Source: Bacteroidaceae bacterium (GTDB taxonomy: Bacteria > Bacteroidota > Bacteroidia > Bacteroidales > Bacteroidaceae). From it: DNA of 64,000 nucleotides. A program made the translations under genes and the position numbers. The notes below the pieces were generated by a model. That model ran no database searches, was not told the DNA's origin, and saw only the letters and a program-made list of their open reading frames with translations. Position 1 is the first letter of the stretch. Each line of letters opens with the position of its first letter. Location: the NCBI GenBank assembly GCA_017560125.1, contig JAFYOS010000029.1, positions 97,178 to 161,177 on the forward strand, given 5' to 3'. Below, piece after piece: positions 36,210 through 44,336 of this stretch.

Positions 36210-37055
36210 ATGAACGTAACAAAGAAAATCTGCACCTTTCTTATAGGAGTGCTTACCGTCTGTGGTGCCAATGCACAGACAACGTATGAGGAAATGGAAC
36301 TGCTTACAGTCAATGAGCAGGTCACAACTGTCATCACGGCAACCGAACCAATCCGCTTCGTGGATATATCAACGGACAAGGTAGCGGGTGACCAACCCAT
36401 CAGCAATACCATCCGACTGAAACCGAAGGAAGCCGGACATGCGGACGGTGATGTGCTTGCCATCGTGACCATCGTAACGGAACGGTACCGTGTACAATAT
36501 GCGCTGATATATACGACACGGCTTCAGGAAGCGGTGACGGACAAGGAGGTGCAAATGGTAGAGCAACAGCCGTTCCATAATCCTGCCGTCAGCCTTTCAA
36601 CGGAAGACATGTACCGTTTCGCCCGTCAGATATGGACGTCTCCTGCCCGTTATAGGGATGTAAGCAACCGCAAGCATCGGATGACCATGCGGTTGAACAA
36701 CATCTATGCAGTGGGCGAATATTTCTTCATAGACTTTTCTGTGGAGAACCGCACGGATATCCGTTTCGACATCGACGAGATACGTGTCAAGCTGGCAGAT
36801 AAGAAGGTATCCAAAGCGACCAACTCACAGATTATCGAACTGAAGCCGGAAATGATGCTGGAGAAAACCAAGTCATTCTTGCATGGCTACCGCAATGTAA
36901 TGGTGGTTCGGAAGATGACCTTCCCCAATGACAAGGTGCTGACCATCGAGATGAGCGAGAAGCAGATATCAGGAAGAACCATCAGCGTGAACATCGACTA
37001 CGAGGATGTGCTGAATGCGGACAGTTTCAACCGTTCATTGCTGACGGAAGATTAA
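36210..37055 (+). CDS. traN: TraN, VirB9-like outer-membrane core protein
   Basis: It has 281 residues. A signal peptide ends near GANAQ, followed by an all-beta periplasmic protein. The conserved region NNIYAVGEYFFIDFSVENRT, then DIDEIRVKL, is typical of TraN of CTnDOT-family systems. It forms the outer-membrane core complex with TraM. It begins 23 bases after traM and is followed by the TraO-like gene. Confidence 0.9.
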   Translation: MNVTKKICTFLIGVLTVCGANAQTTYEEMELLTVNEQVTTVITATEPIRFVDISTDKVAGDQPISNTIRLKPKEAGHADGDVLAIVTIVTERYRVQYALIYTTRLQEAVTDKEVQMVEQQPFHNPAVSLSTEDMYRFARQIWTSPARYRDVSNRKHRMTMRLNNIYAVGEYFFIDFSVENRTDIRFDIDEIRVKLADKKVSKATNSQIIELKPEMMLEKTKSFLHGYRNVMVVRKMTFPNDKVLTIEMSEKQISGRTISVNIDYEDVLNADSFNRSLLTED

Positions 37056-37077
37056 GTGTAACTCAAAATAACGGTTT

Positions 37078-37584
37078 ATGAGAAAGACAATATTATTGCT
37101 GGTCATTATCGTCTCTTCTGTCCTTTCCGTAAAGGCACAGGAGAATACGGGAAGAATCCAGTTAGGTGTCGGTCTGTTGTATGAAAAAGGAATGGATATG
37201 ACTCTAGCTTACGAGCATGAGACTCGTTATCATAACGCATGGGAATACTTCGGGAATGTCTATCTGAAATGGGATGAATGCGCTTCATGCGGACATATCT
37301 GCCCCGAATCTTTTTGGAAGAACTACAATACATGGGGATTGGGAGTCGCCTACAAGCCGTGTGTCATCAGAGGAAGAAACAGTCATGGTAATCTCCGCAT
37401 AGGCGGTTCACTCGGTTCAGATCGTCACGATGTTCTGGGTGGAATCCATGTCGGCTATGAACATAACTACTCCCTGCGTGGCGGTTGGAAACTGTTCTGG
37501 CAGGTCAAGACAGATTTGATAATTGAAGGAAAAGACCTCTTCCGTACAGGCGTGGTCATTGGTATCAAATTACCTACAAGTTAA
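37078..37584 (+). CDS. TraO-like outer-membrane beta-barrel protein
   Basis: It has 168 residues: a signal peptide (about 1-20, ending VKAQ), then alternating amphipathic beta strands (RIQLGVGLLYEKGMDMTLAY, LRIGGSLG, VLGGIHVGYEHNY), as in small outer-membrane barrels. A Cys-rich loop (CASCGHIC) near residue 70 is notable and may form disulfides or bind metal. TraO occupies this place in CTnDOT-type operons. The next lipoprotein gene starts 7 bases later. Confidence 0.75.
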   Translation: MRKTILLLVIIVSSVLSVKAQENTGRIQLGVGLLYEKGMDMTLAYEHETRYHNAWEYFGNVYLKWDECASCGHICPESFWKNYNTWGLGVAYKPCVIRGRNSHGNLRIGGSLGSDRHDVLGGIHVGYEHNYSLRGGWKLFWQVKTDLIIEGKDLFRTGVVIGIKLPTS

Positions 37585-37591
37585 GAAGCAT

Positions 37592-38257
37592 ATGAAATAT
37601 AATATCAAAACAATCATGTATGGCTGTCTTATGATGGCTACAACTATGTTCACGGCTTGTGATGAACACCGTGATTTCCTCGATACAGGAATGAAAGTCG
37701 GCCATGTCCTTTGTACGGATGGAGTCGTAATGAGTTATCCACAATATGAAGTATCAGACAAGGAAGCCATAGGTGTTATTTTCTATACGAATGAAAATAC
37801 AGAGATAGAAGGTGAAGGATATGCTGTCTATCTGAATGACCTTTATCCGGAAATGTTTGCGGACAGTATAGGTGTTGCACAAAAGACTTCTGCTAATCTG
37901 TCCGCATTTGACGGAAATGAGAATACGTTCAGCATGTTCAGTTCAAGCGGTATGGGTTCGCCATTGGCAAACAGCGTATTTGCCTTATGGAGATACGGAC
38001 AGAGTGCTTATATCCCTTCGGTCGCTCAAATGAGACTGTTACATGCTTCCAAAGAGTTTGTCAATCCAATCATTGAGAAATGTGGCGGTGAGCCGTTGCC
38101 TGATAAAGCCGGTGAATGTTGGTATTGGACATCTACTGAAGTGGATGGTCAGGAAACGGCAAAGGCATGGCTATATTCCATGGGAAGCGGTTCGCTACAG
38201 GAAACGCCTAAAGACCAGGCACACAAGTCACGTCCCATCATAACCATCAACAGATAG
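37592..38257 (+). CDS. Tra-operon lipoprotein with lectin-like (DUF1566-like) domain
   Basis: It has 221 residues starting at MKYNIKT; a longer frame overlaps the previous gene and is unlikely. A lipoprotein signal has the lipobox FTAC (Cys21). The domain has the DUF1566/Lcl pattern YIPSVAQMRLL, then CWYWTSTEVDG, then HKSRPIITI. The protein at 24417 ends with a related domain, so the operon encodes two such lipoproteins. They may sit on the outer surface and recognise recipient-cell glycans or proteins; this is inference from the fold and context. Confidence 0.6.
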   Translation: MKYNIKTIMYGCLMMATTMFTACDEHRDFLDTGMKVGHVLCTDGVVMSYPQYEVSDKEAIGVIFYTNENTEIEGEGYAVYLNDLYPEMFADSIGVAQKTSANLSAFDGNENTFSMFSSSGMGSPLANSVFALWRYGQSAYIPSVAQMRLLHASKEFVNPIIEKCGGEPLPDKAGECWYWTSTEVDGQETAKAWLYSMGSGSLQETPKDQAHKSRPIITINR

Positions 38258-38280
38258 CAGTAACTTAAAACAAAATAATT

Positions 38281-40464
38281 GTGGAAGAGAGTAAGGAACT
38301 TCAAGGCGCGTACAAGATATTCAGGGCGGTAATCTATATCTCCCTGCTGATGGAATTCTTTGAATATGCCATTGACCCAGAAATGCTTGACCATTGGAAC
38401 GGTATCGTCTGTGACTTGCACGACCGTATCAAACGGTGGTTCATCTATCAGGACGGGAACTTGGTGTATAGCAAGATTGCTACGGTCATACTCATCTGCA
38501 TCACTTGTATCGGAACCCGAAACAAGAAACATCTGGAGTTTGATGCAATGAAACAGGTATTATACCCACTTGTCAGCGGTATCGGTTTGCTTGTCTTGGC
38601 TGTATGGCTGTTCGGTTATTCTATGGATTTCCGTCTCTATACTTTGCGTCTGAATGTTATCCTTTATATGGTTGCTTCCATCTTGGGAACGGTTCTTGTA
38701 CATATTGCGCTAGATAATATCTCAAAGTTCCTGAAGGAAGGGCTGTTGAAAGACCGTTTCAACTTGGAGAACGAATCGTTTGAGCAATGCCAGACCTTGC
38801 AGGAGAACAAGTATTCAGTGAACATCCCGATGCGTTACTATTACAAGGGCAAGTTCCGTAAAGGATGGGTGAACGTGGTGAATCCTTTCCGTGGTACATG
38901 GGTGGTCGGTACTCCCGGTTCAGGTAAGACATTCTCCATCATTGAGCCGTTTATCCGTCAACATAGTGCCAAGGGATTTGCCATGGTGGTATATGACTAT
39001 AAGTTCCCCACATTGGCAACCAAGCTTTACTACCACTATCTGAAGAACAAGAAGAACGGTAATCTGCCGAAGGGATGCAAGTTCAACATCATCAATTTCG
39101 TGGATGTAGAATACAGCCGACGGGTGAATCCGATTCAGCAGAAGTACATCAACAATTTGGCGGCAGCCAGTGAAACTGCAGAAACCCTCCTTGAATCCTT
39201 GCAGAAAGGAAAGAAAGAAGGTGGCGGTGGCAGTGACCAGTTCTTCCAGACATCTGCGGTGAACTTCCTGGCAGCCTGTATCTACTTCTTCGTGAACTAT
39301 GAGCGTGAACCGTATGATAAGAACGGAAAGAAACTGATAGCGGAGAAGATTGAAGAACCATTGACCAAACGGTTGAAACCGTCCGGCAAGGTGTTTGATG
39401 AGCATGGCAACGAAGTGGAGCCTGCATATTGGCTGGGCAAATACTCGGACATGCCGCATATCCTTTCGTTCCTCAATGAGAGTTACCAGACTATCTTTGA
39501 GGTATTGGAAACAGACAATGAGGTTGCGCCCCTACTTGGCCCGTTCCAGACGGCATTGAAGAACAAGGCGATGGAACAGTTGGAAGGTATGATTGGTACG
39601 CTACGAGTCTATACCTCTCGATTGGCTACAAAGGAATCATACTGGATATTCCATAAGGATGGGGATGATTTTGACCTAAAGGTGTCAGACCCGAAAAATC
39701 CTTCCTATCTGCTGATAGCAAATGATCCAGAGATGGAAAGTATCATCGGTGCATTGAATGCGCTTATCTTGAACCGTCTTGTTACCCGTGTGAACACAGG
39801 ACAAGGAAAGAACATACCTGTCAGTATCATTGTGGATGAGTTGCCGACACTCTACTTTCACAAGATTGACCGTCTGATTGGTACTGCACGTAGTAACAAG
39901 GTAAGTGTGGCACTCGGTTTTCAAGAGTTACCTCAGTTGGAAGCGGACTATGGAAAGGTTGGGATGCAGAAAATCATTACGACTGTCGGTAATGTGGTGT
40001 CCGGTTCGGCAAGAAGCAAGGAAACCTTGGAATGGCTCTCCAATGACATTTTCGGCAAGGTAGTACAGCTGAAGAAAGGTGTGACTATTGACCGTGACAA
40101 GACCTCCATCAATCTAAACGAGAACATGGACAATCTTGTTCCGGCAAGCAAAATCTCAGATTTGCCGACAGGTTGGGTATGCGGTCAGGTGGCACGTGAC
40201 TTTGTGAAAACCAAAGTGGGTATGCGTGACCAAATGAACATACAGGAATCAGAAGAGTTCAAGACCTCCAAATTCTACTGCAAGACTGACTTTGACATGA
40301 AGGAAATAAAGAAAGAGGAAGCGGAGTATGTACCACTTCCCAAGTTCTATACGTTCAAGTCACGTGATGCGAGGGAACGTATTCTATATGCTAATTTCTT
40401 GCAAGTTAATAAGGATGTCAAGGAGATGATTGATGAGATTTTTGCGAAGAAGAGGGCAAAATAA
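38281..40464 (+). CDS. VirD4/TraG-type coupling protein (T4CP)
   Basis: This links the relaxase-DNA complex to the channel and pumps DNA. It has 727 residues and starts with GTG, 23 bases after the previous stop. Two to three N-terminal transmembrane segments (around 15-35, 62-80, 100-150) precede Walker A GTPGSGKT at 210-217 and Walker B SIIVDELP with Asp519/Glu520. The motif GFQELPQLEADYG also fits. In CTnDOT-type elements this is MobC, usually encoded beside relaxase genes mobA/mobB; here none is adjacent. A weak hairpin (40476-40508) follows the stop and may end the operon. Confidence 0.92.
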   Translation: MEESKELQGAYKIFRAVIYISLLMEFFEYAIDPEMLDHWNGIVCDLHDRIKRWFIYQDGNLVYSKIATVILICITCIGTRNKKHLEFDAMKQVLYPLVSGIGLLVLAVWLFGYSMDFRLYTLRLNVILYMVASILGTVLVHIALDNISKFLKEGLLKDRFNLENESFEQCQTLQENKYSVNIPMRYYYKGKFRKGWVNVVNPFRGTWVVGTPGSGKTFSIIEPFIRQHSAKGFAMVVYDYKFPTLATKLYYHYLKNKKNGNLPKGCKFNIINFVDVEYSRRVNPIQQKYINNLAAASETAETLLESLQKGKKEGGGGSDQFFQTSAVNFLAACIYFFVNYEREPYDKNGKKLIAEKIEEPLTKRLKPSGKVFDEHGNEVEPAYWLGKYSDMPHILSFLNESYQTIFEVLETDNEVAPLLGPFQTALKNKAMEQLEGMIGTLRVYTSRLATKESYWIFHKDGDDFDLKVSDPKNPSYLLIANDPEMESIIGALNALILNRLVTRVNTGQGKNIPVSIIVDELPTLYFHKIDRLIGTARSNKVSVALGFQELPQLEADYGKVGMQKIITTVGNVVSGSARSKETLEWLSNDIFGKVVQLKKGVTIDRDKTSINLNENMDNLVPASKISDLPTGWVCGQVARDFVKTKVGMRDQMNIQESEEFKTSKFYCKTDFDMKEIKKEEAEYVPLPKFYTFKSRDARERILYANFLQVNKDVKEMIDEIFAKKRAK

Positions 40465-40578
40465 TAAAGCTGAATGCATTTTTTGTATGACTATCATTGA
40501 CAAAATGCTATACTTTATCATATCTTTTATGGATTTATAAAAATAAAGTACGGAGGGCTATCAATGAAGCGCAGATAA

Positions 40579-40610
40579 TTTGCGCCATATTTTAATGGGA
40601 AATAACTTTG
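40579..40610 (+). promoter_or_regulatory. Near-consensus promoter of the truncated propeller gene
   Basis: TTTG (40579-40582) and TAACTTTG (40603-40610) are separated by 20 bases, the best -33/-7 pair in the window. A GCGCA/TGCGC inverted repeat (40570-40585) overlaps the -33 box and may be an operator. Confidence 0.7.
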
Positions 40611-40633
40611 CATAAGTTATTAATCCTATATAT

Positions 40634-41380
40634 ATGCATATGAAAAACAATTGTCATACATTACTTTTATTTATTACTCTTCTGCTTATTTCTTGCAAAA
40701 GTGATAATACCGTATCAGGCTATATAAAGTACGATAAATTTCCTAAAGAGATTTCATTGAAAGCTGAAGGTTATATTTCAGATGATGCAATAATGCGTTT
40801 CCCATTTCGTATAAGGGAGTGTGGCGACTTATTATATGTATTGGATCTGCATGGAGAGGAAAATTTTTTTCATGTATTTAAAAAGAAGTCTTTTGAATAT
40901 GTAACATCTTTCGGTCGAAGAGGAGAAGGTCCTGAAGAAACATTACAAGCTAAAAATATATATTGTTTTTCCTCAGACAATATCTTGACATGTGACGAAA
41001 TGAAAAGAGAAATAACCAAATGGGACTTTTCCAAAGGACGTATAAAACCAACAATTATTAATAGAATAAAAATTGATGACGAACGCCTATCGTTGTTTGA
41101 TTTCGCTATATCTTCAGATACGTCTCTTATATTTCCGGATGCGTCAGGAGAAAACAGATTGTTTGAAATGAATTTAAACAACCGTACATCTATAAACAGG
41201 ATAGGCAATATCCCTATTTTATCAGACATTGACAAAAATAAACCTGCTATTATTTCTCAAGCATGGAGTCCATATATGTACACATCTCCAAATGATAGCA
41301 TTATTGTTGTGGCAACACAATTGGGTGAAGTGTTGGAGGTATATAATAAAGCAGAAGGAATAATCCTAAGGGTAAGGTAG
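40634..41380 (+). pseudogene. 6-bladed beta-propeller (TolB-like) lipoprotein, C-terminally truncated
   Basis: It has 248 residues. A signal sequence with lipobox LLISC is followed by propeller repeats very similar to the paralogue at 41655-42743: FPFRIR, LDLHGEENF, RRGEGPEETLQA, VATQLGEVLEVY. Similarity stops at about residue 238, where the paralogue continues for about 120 residues. The tail KAEGIILRVR is unrelated. The gene still has a strong promoter, so a shortened protein may be made. A deletion, recombination or element boundary at about 41,370 is the likely cause. Function of the family is unknown. Confidence 0.7.
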
Positions 41381-41654
41381 CAAATCTTATCAAGGCCATA
41401 TCTTCAATCTACGATTTGTGGTATGTTGTGTGCGTTCTGAAATGTTACTAACCCCGATTGGCAACTGGCTACATTTCAAACTGACTACGACCCTTACTGC
41501 AACCCGTGGATGGGATAGTTATGATGTTATGCTATATTTTTTGAAAAAAAAATTAAACAGATAGAATTAATGTGAAAAGTAATTCTTATAATTTGTTTTT
41601 CAAGCGTAAATGATTTGATTTTCTTAATGATATTTCAACGCATTAATTGATATT
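41381..41654. other. Intergenic DNA with a short coding remnant
   Basis: No gene is seen in these 274 bases. At about 41,433-41,507 a short open stretch on the plus strand reads TNPDWQLATFQTDYDPYCNP and ends in a stop. It looks like the C-terminus of a protein I cannot name, and its base composition is more balanced than its AT-rich surroundings. It may mark debris at the junction of the mobile element and the locus to the right. Confidence 0.35.
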
Positions 41655-42743
41655 TTAAATTTCTGGTAATTGAAATTTTAATATTTGTTCTTCTGAATTC
41701 ACGTCTGTAGCCCAAATAATTTTATTTTCTTCATCTACGTCTATACCATATATCGCATGGTCCAACACTAAACGACAAATAGGTTCTCCATTGAGATTGT
41801 ATATATGTATATACTCTCCTCCATCAAGAGTATTATTGGGGTCTTTAATGATTTCTTTAAATGTACGTCCGTGAAATACAGTATATATGTAATTGTCAGT
41901 AATTTGTATATCACTAAATCCCATAATTCCTTTTGGTACAGCCCAGCCATCTTTTGCTATAGCATATTGTGGCTCACCATGTGGCCCTACAATAATTTGC
42001 CTTGAGTTTGTCTTCAAGTCGTAAACTTCAATGACTTCTCCCAATTGTGTAGCTGTGGCTAATAATTGATTACGGGGATTATAATGTATGTAACTATTCC
42101 ACGCTTGTGCCATTATTCCAAGATTACTTGCTTCTTTATTGTTTTCAGATGGAATTTCGCCTATATACTCTTTAATATCCCCACCTTTATTACACATCAA
42201 AATCCGATTATATCCTGATTTGTCAGTAAAAAAGAAAACCGAATCAGATTCCCAAGCACAATTAGAAGAACTTTGTATTTTATCTTCGAATTTAATACAG
42301 TCTTTATATGATACTGTTTGTTTTTTGGGGGAGTATTCCCATAATGTTACTTCTCTTTTATTAGTATCATATAACCATATGGAATCTTCTGAAACAACAT
42401 GTAAATTCATAGCTTGAAGCACCTCTTCTGGCCCATTTCCTCTTTGTGCAAATGAAGATATAATTGCCATATTCTCCTTCTTTAATATATGACAAAAGTT
42501 CTTTTCGCCATGCATATCTAGAATATAAACATATTCTCCTTTTTGACGAATACGAAATGGGAATCGTACATATTCCCCTTTAATCATGAATTCTTCTCCT
42601 GTTAATTGAATTTCTTTGGGGAACTGTGAGTAATGTACTAAAATTTCATCTGTACTATTTTCCGTTCGAACAGAAACACACATAATGAATAACAGTGCTC
42701 CCAATAACACGACGCAACACAACAATAAACCATTCTTTTTCAT
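41655..42743 (-). CDS. 6-bladed beta-propeller (TolB-like) envelope protein
   Basis: It has 362 residues from the ATG at 42743. An N-terminal hydrophobic segment (to about 25) precedes a beta-propeller with repeated FPFRIRQKGEYVYILD- and SFAQRGNGPEEVL-type motifs. The lipobox is poor, so anchoring by the signal segment is possible. Such proteins (Pfam TolB_like, BF4221-type) are frequently found with NVEALA peptide genes in Bacteroides. Three paralogues lie in this window. It reads away from the ToxR-like regulator gene and has a candidate operator at its promoter. Binding of peptide or ligand is inference. Confidence 0.75.
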   Translation of the reverse strand: MKKNGLLLCCVVLLGALLFIMCVSVRTENSTDEILVHYSQFPKEIQLTGEEFMIKGEYVRFPFRIRQKGEYVYILDMHGEKNFCHILKKENMAIISSFAQRGNGPEEVLQAMNLHVVSEDSIWLYDTNKREVTLWEYSPKKQTVSYKDCIKFEDKIQSSSNCAWESDSVFFFTDKSGYNRILMCNKGGDIKEYIGEIPSENNKEASNLGIMAQAWNSYIHYNPRNQLLATATQLGEVIEVYDLKTNSRQIIVGPHGEPQYAIAKDGWAVPKGIMGFSDIQITDNYIYTVFHGRTFKEIIKDPNNTLDGGEYIHIYNLNGEPICRLVLDHAIYGIDVDEENKIIWATDVNSEEQILKFQLPEI

Positions 42744-42785
42744 TTGCATTTTTTATGCAAAAGAAGTGTAAAAGGCTTATGTTGG

Positions 42786-42793
42786 CAAATGTA
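42786..42793 (-). promoter_or_regulatory. -7 box of the intact propeller gene
   Basis: TACATTTG on the minus strand is a perfect -7 match, 43 bases upstream of the ATG. The -33 region is poor, and the inverted repeat at 42818-42840 begins 24 bases upstream of the box, as expected for an activator-dependent promoter. Confidence 0.55.
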
Positions 42794-42817
42794 AAATCTA
42801 AAAGTCGGGCTTTAAGA

Positions 42818-42840
42818 CTCTAAAAAAATGCATTTTAGAA
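42818..42840. promoter_or_regulatory. Candidate operator B: CTCTAAA-N9-TTTAGAA
   Basis: This is a 7-9-7 inverted repeat just upstream of the propeller promoter. It has the same half-sites and the same spacing as the repeat at 44228-44250 on the other side of the regulator gene. One half-site position differs (TTTAGAA instead of TTTAGAG). Confidence 0.55.
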
Positions 42841-42884
42841 TTTAAACTATTGAAAACAACGTAGATGACAATTCTCTGATTCAG

Positions 42885-43982
42885 TTATTTTCTAATGTTG
42901 TGTTTCAAATATATTAACAAAAAATGCATTTTACGTCTCTTATTAATCATCGTACCATTGACCAATAATTGCATACCCTCTCTTGGTAGAGACTTTAATT
43001 CCAATGATGGATCATCTGTTATAAACAATCCACGCATTTCTGTCATTACTACATTATATAGAGCTTGTCCATCTTTAGAGTTACGATTCCAAATTTTTCG
43101 ACATACATCATCTTTGGATAATTTATATGTAGGAGCTGCATCAATTAACATCTGCATAAGTTGCATTTTTGTTCCAGTAATATGTTTACATTCCCCGCTC
43201 CATAAAAACAATTCTTGAGATGATATGTCAATACAAGTATTGCCAATAAGTACCACATTTCTTTTGAACAAAGAATATATAGGGTGATACTTAAGAAGAT
43301 AATGTTTCAGAATAAGCAAGATAACAAAAAGAATAATAACACATATTTGCGAATACCCAAACCAATTAATATTAGATATAATAATAGAAGGCTTTATTTT
43401 AACATATCCATAAAGTAGTGCATGATCACATATACCTACTCCAATTGGTGACGAAATATGTCCGTCGATAGATTCTGTTGATAAAGATTTTACAAAAGGA
43501 ACATTTTTACATATAGAATCAGGGCAAGGAAACATGTCTTTCAAGTTCCTTATTTTAAGTTCAACAGATGACTCAGCAATAACCCCGGCATTTCTTAATA
43601 TATTTTTAAATAATGAATCTATTATTTCAATATCATAAGCATCACTCATAATTAAAAATGTTTCTCTGCTTTTCATTTGATATTCATAATATGATTCAGG
43701 ATGAAAAAAAGTTTTAGAAATATCTATGGTGTCATCAACAGAAATTATTGTAGTTTTTTTCTTGTTTGCATACTCTTGTGAATTATATACTCCGCTGTAT
43801 GGTATACCTTTTGACTCCATAATACAATCTCCCCACTCGCGAGCATGCTTTTGAAACAAGCTATCAACTTGAAGATATAATTCATCTTTACTTTTTGTAT
43901 AATTAAAGACGTACGATAGGCCTAGTGAAATAAAAGTGATAAATAGTAATACTGACCATATAAATACTGTCGTTCCTTTCAT
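42885..43982 (-). CDS. ToxR-like membrane regulator with C-terminal winged helix
   Basis: It has 365 residues from ATG at 43982; a TTG-started longer form is unlikely because it would overlap the -7 box. Transmembrane segment 1 lies at about 5-26, an extracytoplasmic sensor domain at about 27-200, and transmembrane segment 2 at about 205-225. A cytoplasmic OmpR-type winged helix follows at about 255-345 (ITGTKMQLMQMLIDAAP, SKDDVCRKIWNRNSKDGQAL, LPREGMQLLV). This reverses ToxR's domain order. It probably senses an envelope signal, perhaps the peptides or their folding state, and activates the flanking genes. No kinase or receiver domain is present. Confidence 0.75.
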   Translation of the reverse strand: MKGTTVFIWSVLLFITFISLGLSYVFNYTKSKDELYLQVDSLFQKHAREWGDCIMESKGIPYSGVYNSQEYANKKKTTIISVDDTIDISKTFFHPESYYEYQMKSRETFLIMSDAYDIEIIDSLFKNILRNAGVIAESSVELKIRNLKDMFPCPDSICKNVPFVKSLSTESIDGHISSPIGVGICDHALLYGYVKIKPSIIISNINWFGYSQICVIILFVILLILKHYLLKYHPIYSLFKRNVVLIGNTCIDISSQELFLWSGECKHITGTKMQLMQMLIDAAPTYKLSKDDVCRKIWNRNSKDGQALYNVVMTEMRGLFITDDPSLELKSLPREGMQLLVNGTMINKRRKMHFLLIYLKHNIRK

Positions 43983-44000
43983 AATAATTCTTCTTTTTGA

Positions 44001-44033
44001 CAAAGATAAGTATAAAATTTTAATAATAAAAAA
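44001..44033 (-). promoter_or_regulatory. Promoter of the ToxR-like regulator gene
   Basis: TATCTTTG (44001-44008, minus strand) is a perfect -7 box 18 bases before the ATG. The -33 position, 19 bases further up (44028-44033), is TTTTTT. The 10-base C/G tract begins 2 bases upstream of that. Confidence 0.6.
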
Positions 44034-44035
44034 GT

Positions 44036-44045
44036 CCCCCCCCCC
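44036..44045. repeat. Poly-C tract of ten
   Basis: Ten consecutive C (plus strand) stand in very AT-rich DNA, immediately upstream of the -33 region of the regulator gene. Homopolymer G/C tracts of this length are prone to slipped-strand length change. The 354-base gene-free stretch 43983-44336 holds this tract, the regulator promoter, operator A and the peptide-gene promoter. Confidence 0.85.
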
Positions 44046-44227
44046 TATTTTTACATATTTTAACTTCGCAGATTTGTTTTTTAAAAAAATAGTATATGTA
44101 TTTTTCTAATTTTAATGCTAAATATCTGTATATAGAGAAAATAAATGCGTATTATGATGAAACTCCTTTAGGTTTGCTATATGCTTGAATACCATTTAGT
44201 TATATGCGTAGTCTAAGCAAAACAAAA

Positions 44228-44250
44228 CTCTAAATATTAAATTTTTAGAG
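44228..44250. promoter_or_regulatory. Candidate operator A: CTCTAAA-N9-TTTAGAG
   Basis: This is a perfect 7-base inverted repeat with a 9-base spacer, 53 bases upstream of the -7 box of the first peptide gene. It matches the architecture of the repeat at 42818-42840. It is probably a binding site for the regulator encoded between the two sites. Confidence 0.55.
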
Positions 44251-44303
44251 ACTAAAGCGACTGTTTTTAGTTTTATAATTATGTAGTAGGACTTCCCTCT
44301 ATA

Positions 44304-44311
44304 TAATTTTG
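44304..44311 (+). promoter_or_regulatory. -7 box of the first peptide gene/operon
   Basis: TAATTTTG matches TAnnTTTG exactly, 25 bases upstream of the ATG at 44337. There is no good -33 box at 19-20 bases, consistent with a need for an activator. Confidence 0.6.
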
Positions 44312-44336
44312 CCGAAAAATAAAAAAAACAAAAGTT

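Larger units (their letters stand above)
15459..40464. mobile_element. Integrative conjugative-type element (right boundary uncertain)
   Basis: From just after ppdK the window carries an integrase with repeat-rich upstream DNA, a small DNA-binding protein, replication-type ATPase and primase genes, an Abi defence gene, and a complete-looking tra operon ending in a coupling protein. Base composition changes at the left edge, from moderate GC to strongly AT-rich, and again after the coupling-protein gene. The right end may be near 40.5 kb or at the break in homology near 41.37 kb. No flanking direct repeat or tRNA target was found. No relaxase gene is visible, so the element may be incomplete, may extend beyond the window, or may rely on another element for nicking. 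Confidence 0.75.

Noticed and set aside
40476-40508. Intrinsic terminator after the coupling-protein gene
   Set aside because: GCATTTT/AAAATGC pairs, but the stem is AT-rich with a 19-base loop and no T-run after it, so it is too weak to annotate.
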